Assembly: GCA_026419785.1 (NCBI GenBank) | Contig: JAODTK010005420.1 | Location: 124,001 to 188,000, forward strand | Source: Sclerodactyla briareus | Taxonomy: Eukaryota > Echinodermata > Holothuroidea > Dendrochirotida > Sclerodactylidae | Direction of reading: 5' to 3' | DNA length: 64,000 nt | Shown here: positions 35,680-48,358 of the stretch, one piece after another | Layout: each line of letters opens with the position of its first letter | Numbering within the stretch: position 1 is the stretch's first letter | Notes under the pieces: generated by a model | What the model was told of the DNA's origin: nothing | The model's input: only the letters and a program-made list of their open reading frames with translations | Database searches by the model: none | Made by a program: the position numbers and the translations under genes

Positions 35680-38160
35680 CTCTATTGGTTATGCTCTTAT
35701 GACTGACCCGTTTCATTGCGGGCCATTAAGAATTTACCACTTTTCAAAAAATATTGTTTGCCAGTAATTTCGGAACACATCGATATTTGAACACATTTAC
35801 AAAATTTGGAGAGAGTTTCTAATTGTAGGAATGCCGATGAGATTCTCCGCTTGGGGGTGCTCCTTGTTCATTGTTTTCGTTTATTTATGCCTATTACCGA
35901 GTCCTGAAACTCGATTTGTTTTTAAATGTTTGAAATTAAACAAAATGAGGTTTGTGTTTTTTTACTATTCATTTCTTAAAAGTATTAACGGCTTATATAT
36001 TAGTTAACGTGAAAAAGGTGATGTGGTACAAATTATCGCATAGAACAAAGTATACAGATTAGTAGAGAGTTTCAAATGAGACATGCTGTTACCGCCTCAT
36101 TAACCATGCGCTATTTGATCAAATGTTTAAAGACAATGCCACGTTTGGCATATTTAGGACGACGAAATAAAAGTCGGGATGGATTGTTGAATATATCGAC
36201 CAAATTCATATCAGGAAAATTCTGAATGAAGAGAGATCTCAGTTTAATAAAATATCTAACTCTATAAATTTGTTAACTAAATTCAAAATGTCGACAATTT
36301 TGTAGGCGTGATTTCGGAGGTGTCGGATACTGAAAAGAGTCCTACGTACAAACCTCCCCCCACACCCCTGCTCCCGCCCCACTGTTAATTACCTTTCAGG
36401 GGTCGCATGGAAGAAGGTCTTCTTTAAAAAAGGATATAAATGCTGAATTTTGATTTAGTGCGAGAAGCTTGTTTTCCAGGCGCGATCCGGCTGTATCCAT
36501 TTTATGTGTGTCCTGAGCGAGTGCATAAAATATAGCCGCTGATTAGCACAAACCGAGGATGAGAAATATTTACCTCACTCATTTCCCGTAACCACGGAAT
36601 AGTTTGCACGCGCGCAAGGAGGCACTGTATTTGTTCTTAGCGCGCGTTAGGGAGCGCTTGTCGGTCGGCCGAGACCGACAATAGTCAATGCAGAAAACAC
36701 AAATCATTAACTCATCGTATTTGAATTGCTTAGAAGAATCTGGATAGGGAACAGAAACGAATAGGGGAATTTAGAGAGAAGGACGATGCGCGGAATGTGA
36801 AAATAATTATAGTTCTAATCTTTCCACGAAGGCATGAACTTCCAATCAGAATGCCTGAAAGGCACACATAAACCGCCAGTAATATTGTTTTCGTATATGC
36901 AATCACAGGGACGCTGAAGCAGGCTTTTGAGAAGATTCATTTGCAACCTCATATACGCTATGATCGCGTTTTGGCTAGAATAGATGCAATCACTTCCATC
37001 CTCCGAGAGTGAATATGGTATCCTCTCTTATATATTCTAGGATTATGTTGCCCAGATCCGGAATATTGTGTCTGTGTTTAGTTAATACCAAATGACAAAA
37101 TGAAATAAACAATATGTTAACCCCTTCACCACGCCCGTGACTTCCTCAACCCACCAGCTGTTGGAAGTATCGATTAAAGAGGATTTTCCGAGACCCCCCC
37201 CCTCCCCCATATGAGTCCTCCTCGTACTTAACGTTGGTGCCTACATTAAGAGTGGCGGACTTGGGAGGTGCGGTTGAGGTCGAAAACAATTGGAGAGATA
37301 CGTGCGCAGGAAGCTACGGGTGTGTGGATCAGTTGCTCAGTTTTCTCTTAGAGAATATTTTGCCATGATCTGGAGACGCACATTTCCGGAATGAAACGCT
37401 ATTCCCAACAAACCTCTGTTGGCGCTCCACAAAGATAGTTTGGAATATGCGAGCCTGTCGTGTGACGGTTGATGTGCAACGAAACACAAAATCTGGTTTA
37501 TACCCGTGTGAAAATGATATTCCCGGTTATCTGGTGGTATTACACGCACAAATTTCTGTATTTTACAAAACTAGAGTGGTGGTGCTTAGATTGTCAGAAG
37601 CCTACTGGTTCTTGCATCATTTCAGTACGTCAATTCTAGTTTCCGCCTCTGTCTGGATAATATCCAAGAAGCTATTTTAGTGGGTTTTTGGGGGGGGGGG
37701 GGGAAACTCTAACAAAACCAGGCGCGGGATTTTCAGGGTGAGAAAGTAGCCAGCATGAAATCCTGGAAAATATCGACTCGGTTTATTTACTTGCTTCTAT
37801 TTTTCTCATTGTGAAGGCTTTCTTCGTAAATCGTTTAGCTGGATTTACCAGAGAAGTACAGCATCCATGGATTTTAGCGGTTCTTCTGAGGGATTCAGCG
37901 GACGCAGACATCCATGTCACTGGTAAGTCTTCCGGCTGTATTTAGTTCTTCCTGTAAACATTCTCGATTTGAGAGATGAATTTTCTCAGGAGGCCTATAT
38001 AATAGGAAGAGCAGGTCTGACTGACGTAGCGACGACGAATGTTTCCACAATCCTATGACCGAAAGTTCCCATTGGTTTGCCCTATAGACGGCCACAAACT
38101 TAAGTACACCACACGGTACATCATTGATTATTATGCCCTCAGTTTACATCTGACATTCTG
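35680..38160. other. No recognisable gene
   Basis: AT-rich with short ORFs. It contains a perfect hairpin at 36658-36681 (listed), C runs near 37194-37205 and a 15-base G run at 37689-37703. Confidence 0.35.
36658..36681. other. Perfect 9-bp hairpin, TTGTCGGTC arms
   Basis: TTGTCGGTC (36658-36666), loop GGCCGA, GACCGACAA (36673-36681). It sits in a small GC-rich patch with several GCGCGC words (36609-36648). The fold is shorter than a microRNA precursor. Confidence 0.6.
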
Positions 38161-38165
38161 CTGAT

Positions 38166-38251
38166 ATACTATATTTATATATATATATAATATTATATAT
38201 ATATTATCATATCTATATATATATATATATATATATATTAATATATATTAT
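38166..38251. repeat. (AT)n microsatellite
   Basis: Imperfect TA/AT repeat with a few TTA interruptions, immediately left of the second copy of the GTCTCG-associated element. Confidence 0.95.
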
Positions 38252-38274
38252 ATCCAGCAGAAAAGAATGTAGTG

Positions 38275-39450
38275 TTGTAGTGTTTAGTGTCTCGAGGACC
38301 GGTTCGGAGAAACAGTTTTTTGCTTGGTTCGGTCTCGATCTCGGTCTCGATACCATGTGGTCTCGGTCTTCGATCTCGCTCTCGAACCCTTCTGGTCTAG
38401 GAAGTCTTCCGGTCTCGCTTCGAGACCAGCAAAAATAATTGGTGTCGTCTTTTTTCTTAGGAATAATAAATGTTGGGCCTATTCAACCTAATTTTATCCC
38501 AACTCAAATATTCGAATCCTAACCATGATAAAAAATGAATGAATAAAAAAGAAACCCGGGCCTATAAAAAACATGGGAATCCCATTACGATGCTACCTCC
38601 AATACAAACTCCCCAGCGCAGAGGAAGAGAGAGAAGAAGAAGTGAAATTAGTATCACTTACTAATTTCATGGGAGGAGGAGCAGTAGCTAATGAGCAAAA
38701 AGCTAATGGTAACGCATTTGAAGGGGTCAAGTTATGGGCATATTTTGGAAGGTAGGGATGGGGCTGTGGAGGAGACACAATAGCGCCCCACCTGACTACA
38801 TAAGGAAAGTGGGAGTCCAGGGGAGGGGGTACGACATAAGGAAGCTATTTGGATTACAGAGGACTGAGAGAGATGATCGATAATTTTCTGGTTTGGGCCG
38901 TATTATTCTGAATGTTGCATGACGGATTTGCAGAGGAATAATGTCCCAGGCAAGAGAAGAGTATAGACCAGTGAAAGGTGGGGGGGGGGGGGGGGGCTGG
39001 CTCGGGGGGTCGGGGGGCTCATCCATTGCAGTAGCAAGTGCACATTGTGACTGTGTATCGGTCCAATTCAGTAATGTTGAAGGACATAGATGGTCAGTCT
39101 GCACTCGGCATCCTGGCGGGGGGTCTTCACAATCTGATTTTAACATTTTAATGCAAATGTGATGAGGGGTGTGGTAATTTGGGTCTTGGCTTCACCGAAT
39201 AAATTTGGCGAACTGGGAGGGGGGATGACAGGAATGGGCGTGCTGTCACATGCACCACCCTGATTTATGCTCAGTGGTGCGACTTATTCTCGTCGATGTG
39301 GAGAATGATCGGGAAGAGGGAAAGTGTTGGTGACGGTTTTGCTGATCGTAGAAAAAGCAAATGTTCACTGAGCAGAGGTTGCTATCATATCGAAAATAGA
39401 GCATGTGGGTTGTAAATAGGCCTACAATACAGTTCAGACCTCGAACAATA
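38275..39450. mobile_element. Dispersed repeat copy B, GTCTCG array at left only
   Basis: Collinear with 3435-5450 in the same orientation but contiguous: the two extra blocks of copy A (about 350 and 520 bp) are absent. It starts with GGTCTCGATCTCGGTCTCG-type sequence at 38330-38430 and ends near CCTACAATACAGTTC at 39420-39435, where copy A runs into its second GTCTCG array and copy B does not. A 17-base G run lies at 38980-38996. It has no ORF of note. Confidence 0.7.
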
Positions 39451-39459
39451 CGTTCAGGC

Positions 39460-41120
39460 CTCTGCTCAGCCTTACGGATGAGCTTTCTGGGTGAATATTT
39501 GAGATCTGACAGAATCCGCGACCCACTAGATGTTTTGTTTTTCTTCTTTTTCTTAGCAAATTAGCCCTGAGTGTCTCAAGTTAAAATAAGTTAATACAGG
39601 CAATCAAACAGCTGTCGAAGGTAACGTTTCACATCACTAGCTAAGTGCACCAGGAAGGATATGCCAGAATGGCGATGAGACCATGAAAAACTGCCGACAC
39701 TTACTAATCCCATTATCCACATGAAAAGTAGAGCTGAATCATTAGCATAGGAAAAACCAAGGACATTTAAATCTTCTCAACAGAAATAATATCAGTACTC
39801 GCCGAAAGTATATTGATTTAGTCAATAAGGTCTTACGGAGATCATACACTTTTAATACAAACCGAATCTCCACTGCCTCACTATAATCCATGACAAAATG
39901 TAATAAGATAGTGACCGTATGATTGGCACAATGCTATTGCATTCGCCCGCTAGAGTTCTGAATGATGGAGCAGGAACCCCAAAACATGGTACGACCTCAA
40001 AACTGGATTATTCTCACGGAGTTCAGATAACTGAAATCATCTATTGCACTATAGCAAAGTCAATGTAGGGGCCAGATTCGACGAGCGATAGACGAAATCT
40101 ACAAAGTGGCAAGTAATTTTCTCCCCCAAAATGGCTAACTCCTAAAAGAGTCATTATTCACGGATATACCTCCAAAATGGAATTTATATTGAAAATCAAC
40201 TTGGTATGAAGGCGTATATAATTAAGACACATTCCAGCTGCATTTACCATCATTTTGTCACCCAACGCTTGCGTGGGACGATTACAAGCCATTGATAAAC
40301 ATTTTATCAATTTCATTGTATTAGTGGGTACGTTGAATATTTTATGTCGGTTGACAGGTGACTTGACCGAACCCACCAGGGATTTGAGGGAATCCCCAAA
40401 TGCGGCAAACATGACTGCGGTCATGGAGGGATACACCGTGACTGCCCATCGGGGGAGGCGGAAGACGAAAGCTTGTCGAATGCCACCGGAGCCGACTCAC
40501 CTGGTACCTCGAGGGAACCACCAACCGGACTGACAAGTCGCGTCATCAGAACCAAATTGTGGGAGAGGCCTTCGGGGTGGGTAGTATAGAATGTGAAACA
40601 ACGGTGCGACCAGAATGAGACAAAATCTGTAAGGGGTCTCTAAGAAGAAACATTAGTCCAGGTCTGTCATTTCAGTTGGCGCGGAGCGTTTAAATACAAT
40701 GTTAGGTCCACAATCCTAGATCGAGGACGGCATACACCGATTCCATGTACTGTATATGTTGTACATTTTAGCAGTTATAAATTAAAATCGAGAAAGAAAA
40801 TGCAAGAGGACGTCCTACCTGAACCCCGAAAGTATTGCGCATGGATCAATCCAGGCCCAAATCGAATTTAATGTTGACAAGCATTAATTTAGGCACAATA
40901 TTCCTTTCTCTCAGGCTTCCATCTACCAAAATCCCCTGCATACATGAATGCCCACGAAGTTTTCTGTGCTCTGAACTTCGTGCATTTGTTGTCTATGTGA
41001 CGCTAGAATATGGAAAGACCTCCTCAATAAGCGAGGAGGAAGACCGTAACCTATTTTGCTGAGCCCTTACTATAATTTGGAAATCTGATTTAGCATATCA
41101 GAAATGAAAATTAGAAGGAT
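39460..41120. other. No recognisable gene
   Basis: Two ORFs of 92 codons overlap antisense to each other at 40158-40533. Neither has a known motif or splice context, and at most one could be real. Confidence 0.35.
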
Positions 41121-41126
41121 GAGAAA

Positions 41127-41290
41127 GGGGCGCCGTGGTCAAAGTGGCAGGGACATCGCCGCGACTCACCATGCGGTTACGATCCCCCCCCCCCCAATCA
41201 CATCGTAGCGAGGAAGGTGGACAGGAGTCTGGGGCCCCGCCCGTAGTTCAAGCTCTACCCGCTTCAAATTCAAAGTAATAACAGACTTGT
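41127..41290 (+). repeat. tRNA-derived SINE, 5' part
   Basis: GGGGCGCCGTGGTCAAAGTGG (A-box region) and GCGGTTACGATCCCC (B-box region, about 35 bases later) reproduce the internal pol III promoter of tRNA-derived SINEs that begin GGGGCGCxGTGGxC. A poly-C run (41185-41197) follows the head. The body to about 41290 ends vaguely at TTCAAATTCAAAG. Confidence 0.6.
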
Positions 41291-41299
41291 GTAGGGCCT

Positions 41300-42105
41300 A
41301 CGCATCAACATCAACCCCACATCATGAAACAACCCCACTCCTAAAAACCCCCGGCCTCCAGAAAAGATGAGTAAGCCAGCTTTTAAGCCAGCTTCTCTGC
41401 CAGTATTAAGCCGTATAGGCCAAAGGTGCGATCAAACGATATTAGATTACGGCGGGACTACAGGGGGCAATCAAGGGAATTGAAGCCAATTCAAGTTTCA
41501 AACGAAGCAGCTTCAGTCATGAACGAGAATCAATTGGGGACACTAACTACGAAACCCTGGAGGTTTGACTAACGTTTAATATCATTATAGACTACTCGTC
41601 TGATTGCTTTGAAAAATGAATTTAATGGAAAGAGTGGGACGGAATACGTAGAAAATGGGGGGAGAATGAAAGAACAAATGCTCTTCAAAATGCCATATCC
41701 TACCCAGAAACAAGCAATGAGTTGCAGGGGGCTGATTTGCAGTGTGAATATATGTTGTTTTGGGATTGAAAAGCTGCGAAGTGCCAGGAGTTGTAGGGGT
41801 GTTTTGTCGTGTGTCAGACAAGACATGGTCAGTCAATGTAGAATCTTGTCGATGATGCTCTTTAACGTCACACGCCTGTGAAACTGCTAGGCTAGAAAAG
41901 AGCGTACGGTTGGGTCTAATGTAGGAATTTTCATCGAATATTGTGAAAGGTTCAACTCAAATAAACGTACATATAATAGACACCACGAATAAGCGAAATA
42001 GTAAAAGTCCCTAGAAACATTTTACGGGTACAAGAACTCTGATATATTTGTATGGAGTTTAGGATAATTTTAACGCGAATTTACTAATTATATGCAGGAC
42101 TGCAG
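41300..42105. other. No recognisable gene
   Basis: Overlapping 83-90 codon ORFs on both strands at 41569-41881 are mutual shadows without motifs. Confidence 0.35.
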
Positions 42106-42112
42106 ACTTGCA

Positions 42113-42135
42113 GGGGGGGGGGGGGGGGGGGGGGG
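42113..42135. repeat. Poly-G run, longest in window
   Basis: About 23 uninterrupted G residues between CTTGCA and AAAACG. Actual length is likely uncertain. Confidence 0.9.
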
Positions 42136-42139
42136 AAAA

Positions 42140-45100
42140 CGACTGGAAAATGCAGGCTGGGGGATGCCCTTACGTAATGAACGACTTAGCGACCGAAAAC
42201 TTATTTTGAATTCTAAGTCATATGACTTTCCTCTTTCATTTCACACCAAGAATGTATTCGCCCGACACTGTAAGTGGTGACCATTGCGCGTATACAACAC
42301 AAACTGGCTTATAGCCTGACTCAGAAGTACTACGCGCATTCCGACCTGCGGAACAGTTCCTGTTTAGCGATGTTATTGTTGATATAAGTATGGGGGGAAA
42401 TCTGTTGAAGTTTTGTGTTGTTGGCGGATTTGTTGTAATTTCCCGGCAGGGGAGTTTCGAAAGAGTGTTCCGCAAATGTACGTCAACGTCGAAACTGCCA
42501 TCGTTCCCTCATGGACTTTTGACAACAATAAATATTCTCATTCATTAAACTGTAACTCCAAACTGCGCTATTAGCAAATTTGGCAAGAACTCGAATTGAA
42601 CACGGAGAAGGCTGATGTGCTCGCGCGTGGAAATGAGTGCGCTCTGATTATACGTAGAAAAACACACAAGAACTAGGCGTCGAGAAAATACCGTACACTT
42701 TATGCAATTACAGGGAGCTTAACACGTTCCGAGCGCCTGGTATCACGACAGGCAAGCCCCTACCCAACTGTCACTCTAGCCTGCTCAAAGCAGCAGATAT
42801 GGGAATCCGATCCAAAATAGAGGGGGCTATCGCTCTTTAGTATATATACCACGTCGACATTATCCACCCAACATATCGACTGCAGGACTCGTTTAAAAAT
42901 CCCAGAAAAGAAAATGGGATTTTTGCTCATTACGATTCAGGTGACGTAGATGCCCGTTCATTCAGTAGCACAACGGGCGTTGCTATTGGATGGGAGCAAA
43001 CCCGGAAAGATTCCCGGAAAATCGCCCGCCGATATATAGGTAATGAAATGTTACAGAGAAAACTTTCAATGCATTTTAGAACACCGAAAATGATAATTTA
43101 TCGGATAAATGTGCATTTGAAGCCTAAAATTGAGCGAAGCACTGTCTTCGGCTATGAGTAGGCGTATGGCGGCTTGTTTGGTATCGCGCAGGACGTTCAA
43201 GAAGAAAAATATGAATCTTGCAAATGGGCAAATAAAAAAGAATATTCATCTAACGTATGCGAAACTTGGTTGGAGGTTGTTAAACAATTCCAAGTCAGAC
43301 CAATAAGAGTAAATTTGTCCACGCAGACCAGGCCGTTTCCCGTAATTTAGTGAAAGACATAATGTCCGATTGCGCAATCAAACGTTGGTCGCACCGCCCA
43401 CTAGCACCCGCCCATGATACAGCTCGACAGCGAGCAGACAGGAAGTCGCACACGGCATTGTTTAGGCAAATACACAGATTGGTTAAAGGGCCACCTGCTC
43501 CTAGGATGGAATGAGGCTGATACGAGGTGAACAAAGTTTTAAACGCCTGGTTTCAAAGGGCTACCTGTCCTTCAATTGAATGTGTGGCAGGAGTTAGGCG
43601 GGTAGTTCGCAAGGAACAATAGCGACAAGACGACCTCGGTTTGACGTATTCAGTCATCGTGGATACCGACAGGACAATCAGTCGAGTCAATAATGTAATG
43701 TGACTTCGTGCTTTTCAATTGCGTTATATATAGCAATTGCCCCGACTAAGAATTACGCCCGATTCAGGCATAGCAGGCCAATACGAGCAACCCAGTCCGT
43801 GCAAGTAACGAGAGGTAACTTTGCAGGAGACCTGAGCAGGCCACCTCACGAACAATCACGGACACTTATGCGGCACCATAACCATAACCAAATAAGCGGA
43901 GATCGTGCCCTGTGGGTCCCTGTTTCTTAGAACTTGGGACCTCTTCAGAACACTTCACATGGAATTTGCATCCAGTGAGCCATTCTGTCCTTGTATTGCG
44001 TTGCTGTTAATAGGACACTAGGAAAGCAATAAACAGTGACAAGCTGAACATATGGGAAGGACATTGGTATGGAAAAACATATTGCAATTAGGGTATGAAG
44101 GAGTGCTAGTAGGTCAATGCACTATCCACAGCCGACAAAAACACATCCCATGTGATGGTATGGGCATGTAGCCAAGGAACGATGGTCCTCGGTCATGGTT
44201 GCTTTTGTGATAAATCAGTGGTATAAAAATAGGAAATATGGTTAGGTTCAAATTATTATTCAGTGAATGTTTGCTCTCTTGAAATGCATTACGGATGATT
44301 TCTGGCCTTCATACTCAGCGAGATCATTATCAATTGAAACCATATTTCGAGTTGGCTGTTGCAATCCAACTTGAAAAGCCCAACAAGTTATGACTACGCT
44401 CTTAATTGGAAGAACTAATCATAGCCAAGGCTTAGCTAGCTGGCATATTCCTAGGCAAGCGATGTGTGGAGAAGGAAAATGCACTTGGGTATGTCACCAT
44501 GATGGCGGATGAGGCGATTTACTCGGACCCAGCTTCCACGTGTTAAAGCGCATTCCGCTCAGTCTAACTGAATTATTTGATAGTTCCGTACAGCTAGATT
44601 GTTTCGGTAGTGCAGAGCTAACGACAGTAGTCAAAGACAGCACAGAACAGTAGTGCAGTACCAGTACTAATAGGTTACACCCTACTATCTGGTAATGAAA
44701 AATGAAAGGGGCCTATAGCCTGTGGGGTTATAGGCCTTGTACTGTACATGGCCTATAGAAGGGGGACTATACAGAGAGAGCACAGCTGTTACTTTTTCAG
44801 CGGTGACACGTTTTACAGTTACACACAGGCGTCTAGGCCTAGGCCGAGTTCTAACCAGTAATGCCGACACCTCATCCAAACCACCACTATAGCAGCGAAA
44901 GCTGGACCGTTACAACTGTAACCAACCCCTAGCCCTGAATATTTAAAAGCGGTATCTGAATCAAATAATAGCTATTAGGGCTAGTAGTACTCACGGGCAG
45001 TGTTTACAATCCAGAAGGCGAGTGACGACAATAGCGTACACTGATGCTGTGTTGCTTCAAGTGATTGCATGCCGAGCATGCGGATGGTTATTTTATGATC

Positions 45101-45900
45101 TGAAATCCAACTAATAATCGTTCGAAAAATACCTTTTTGTGTAGATGTGTAGAAATATGACCTTTCCAAAGCTGGAATTTAGTAGAATATTCCCCTGCAT
45201 ATTGGACCATAATACATGTATTTGCAGTCAGTGCTGCGAGTTTTCCATGGTTTCGGCGAATGAGGTATTCGCAATATTCGTGACAATTTGATGCAGTGCG
45301 CAATCCGATACAGACATGGACCAGAGTCAGAGGTGTTGACGTATAAGTATTGCCCAGAGCCCTCAAGATGTTTTTGCCACAGCGCTCAAGTGTTTGGTAC
45401 TGCAATGTAGAGTCAGAGTCTCATTGTATATTTCTATGGCCAAGAACGCCTATGGACCATAGGCCTACACTCGCATGTTTCAATAATATTTTCGGAAACG
45501 ATTAGGTAGATGGGGTGGCTGTGGAGGGAATCATTTGGGACTATCAAAACATGGACTAACTCAAATTCCTTTACGATGCATTGGAGTGAGCATGGGCGGA
45601 GAAATTATATCACCCATAAAGATTTTTCATAATGCGGAAACCTATTTGGTTACGGAGCTAGACAGGTGGTATAAGTTTTAAAATTCTTGTTTCGGTATTG
45701 ACTGGACCTTTTAAATACAAACAGCCCAGACCAAGGACCAACTCCAAGGCCATTCATGCTAGCCCACATAATATGTTGGCCTAACCCAGTTGAAACCGAC
45801 AAAGCTCTTCGGGGCCTAAGTTACGCCTAATCATAATCCTACATTACTTTAATCTTGGCAAAGTGGCAAATCTCGACTTTTCACGAATTTCTATTTCTTC
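42140..45900. other. No recognisable gene
   Basis: Roughly 3.8 kb of moderate-complexity sequence. The longest ORF (105 codons, minus, 45088-45405) overlaps another minus ORF in a different frame (44981-45169). Neither has a family resemblance I can name. Confidence 0.35.
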
Positions 45901-45908
45901 ACAACAAT

Positions 45909-46350
45909 CCCCCCCCCCCCCCCCGCCCGACCTATCCCGAACACCATAGGTTCCTTACTCCCCATAAGAAAGCTATACACCAAATTTTCAACCCGAACGG
46001 ACCAACATTCTGTACTTATCGTATTTACCAGGCAGGGGGTTTTCCCCTTTTGCCCTTTCATGCTTCGCCTCTAGTGACCTCGATGACCTCTGACGTAGCC
46101 CCAAAACAATAACGTTCATTCACCCCCGTACCTGAAAAACAAAAGGTTTCTGTACCCCACCATAAGAAAGCTATACACCAAAGGGGGGGATGTCACCTGA
46201 TCAGACCAACCATTTTGACTTATCGTGTTTAACAAGGTTTTCAGACTATGAACCCCTGGTGACCTCAAATACCCTGACCACCTGACCCCCTAAACAAGAA
46301 CGCAGGTACTCACATTGGGGACCACATCCCAAGAATGATCCCATTCCACA
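45909..46350. repeat. Two-unit tandem repeat, about 197 bp, plus poly-C
   Basis: CCATAAGAAAGCTATACACCAAA occurs at 45963 and 46160. Each is followed by a GACCAAC(C)ATT...ACTTATCGT(A/G)TTTA block, then by a CTAGTGACCTCGATGACC or GGTGACCTCAAATACC block. The interval opens with a 16-base C run. Vocabulary is shared with 24.65-25.37 kb. Confidence 0.75.
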
Positions 46351-46531
46351 CCGGAGGGGTCGAAGTTTAACGTGTCACAAGCTGGCCCAACACCAACAAC
46401 ACACATACATAACTGTCATTGACTGCAATATATTCCTCCGACTTCGTCAAAGATAAAGAAAGGCTGGCAACCGGTCACGCGCAGTCTAGCCACTAATAAT
46501 CTGCAGGAAATCACTTCAGCAAGTTAGGTTG

Positions 46532-46845
46532 AAGGGTATGTCCATATTAGACAATCAAAGAGACAATGTAGTCTTCCTTTTTCGAAGAGGGGCAATGGTT
46601 TGTGGGGTAAGACTAGTCCTATTGAACTTTTCATTCAATGAATTAGGATATTTCCGTGTTCGCAATCAAATTCCGCCTAAACTTATATAATTTTAAGGGT
46701 ATGTAAATAGAGAACATCAAAGAGACCATGTCGTCTGCCTTTTTTCGAAAGGGGATGGTGTTTGTGGTAAGACTAGTCCCTATTGAACTTTTCATTCCAT
46801 GAATGGGATATTACGTTCCCAAAACTTCCGCCTAAACTTATATAG
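46532..46845. repeat. Tandem duplication, about 155-bp unit
   Basis: AAGGGTATG opens unit one at 46532 and unit two at 46695. Shared blocks are ATCAAAGAGAC, TTTTTCGAA, GTAAGACTAGTCC, TATTGAACTTTTCATTC and CCGCCTAAACTTATATA. Differences are mostly single-base indels. Confidence 0.88.
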
Positions 46846-46849
46846 CGTG

Positions 46850-47380
46850 GACTTGTGAAGCAGTCACTACTACCTTTATCGTTATAATAATGCGTGGGGT
46901 ATTTTACACTCCGTCTAGTTAAAATTAAATAAGACCTCATTGTTTACACTACACAATTATCTACTACACACTGACGGGCAGGGGGTCTCTTTGTCACGTT
47001 ATAAGGGACTGTCCAAGAGCCTCTCTGTTGTCGTTATCTCCTTAGTTTTGGAGTGAGGCTACTGCCCTTGTTTTTTCACGTGAGTTGACCACCCCAATCA
47101 GACCATCCATCATCAATTTTCTACACCATGGACCACGGTGGATGGATAATTTCGAAGGCCCCGCTGGCGTCTTGCTCCCGCTTTCTACCCTAACACGGGA
47201 ATAGGCGGCGATATTCCCACTTTGACGATGAGAATTTTTCCACTCGCAATAGTAAGTTTTATTCGAGGCTCGTTATTTTTTTTTATAAGAAGCTGAGTTT
47301 GTAATTAGTTATTTCAGTGTCTCCATGGTTTTTTCGACACAACTTGTTTGAACACATTTTTAGATGCTCTACTTGATTAA
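46850..47380. other. No recognisable feature
   Basis: No ORF of note, no clear repeat; TTTTTTTT tract near 47275-47284. Confidence 0.35.
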
Positions 47381-47403
47381 TTATATATATATATCTATAT
47401 TAT

Positions 47404-47437
<34 letters not shown>

Positions 47438-47475
47438 ATATGATATATATATATATATATATTATCTATAATATA
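47380..47475. repeat. (AT)n microsatellite
   Basis: About 95 bases of alternating TA/AT with few interruptions. Confidence 0.95.
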
Positions 47476-47712
47476 GGAACAATAGGCAAAAGTAAAACCA
47501 ATGCTACGTAAATTGGCTGGATCTCGAATGATGCAAAATAGCGATTGACAAAAATTGAACAAAACAGAACTCCGATATGTTTTGGATGCAAGCTTTCGGA
47601 CAATACTAGCCGTCGTCATTGCCGTGACCACAAAGTGATAACTCGAAGAGAAGACGGCTGAGACTTATAGGCCTAGAACAACAATGGGGAAGTGAGGCTA
47701 TTAGTGTTTCGC

Positions 47713-47833
47713 TGATTGACAGGGGATAATCCCACTTTTGGTGATTATCCCGGGAGAGGCCAAATTGCGCCTCAGTGATTGACGGAGATAATCCTCAACA
47801 GGATTATACTAAGAATGCCAATTTGCGCCTTGG
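47713..47833. repeat. Two tandem units each carrying a hairpin
   Basis: Units begin TGATTGAC at 47713 and 47776 and end (C/A)CAA(A)TTGCGCCT. Unit one has GGGATAATC (47723-47731) pairing with GATTATCCC (47743-47751). Unit two has ATAATCCT (47788-47795) pairing with AGGATTAT (47800-47807). The hairpin is kept although the intervening bases differ. Confidence 0.75.
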
Positions 47834-47839
47834 TGATGT

Positions 47840-48355
47840 GACAATGGGGCAAATAGGGAGGGGGTGCCGGGTGGTTACCATTATCTCTTTTGTTATGGTA
47901 AGGTCTTCCACTGTTCAGAAACCAATGGGTGTATCGTGTTTCCAGGTTCAATTCCCGGTATTTTCTTTCGCTTTGCGGGATTTAGTGGACCAATTTGGTC
48001 AATGGTCATGCCCAATCACTCTCAGGTTGTCATAGGAGTGACTGACCATGTTGAAATGCTTCGAGCCCGGCTGCTCCAATTTTTTGGGTCTTGATGGCTG
48101 CCGTTGTTGGTCTTCCATGGATATAAGAGCTGTAATGTGGCCGTACTACGAATACCGAACGAACTACGAATCTGGGCTCAGATGACATTCACAGAATAAG
48201 GTCCCTCTACAGTAAGTGTAGAAGAGAGATGAAGGGGGGACTATTATCGGACAACAAGTCCTTCAAATGCAATTTTCGTATTGCCAAAAGATAAGATGTC
48301 GAGTAAAACTTACGAAGACCTCCTAAACGTTTGTTATATAGAGTCTTTTGATTAG
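47840..48355. other. No confident gene
   Basis: Two overlapping plus-strand ORFs (47775-48035, 47864-48094) cover each other in different frames; no motif recognised. Confidence 0.35.
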
Positions 48356-48358
48356 GCT

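Noticed and set aside
40158-40533. Two overlapping 92-codon ORFs on opposite strands
   Set aside because: No motif in either and no way to prefer one; treated as chance.
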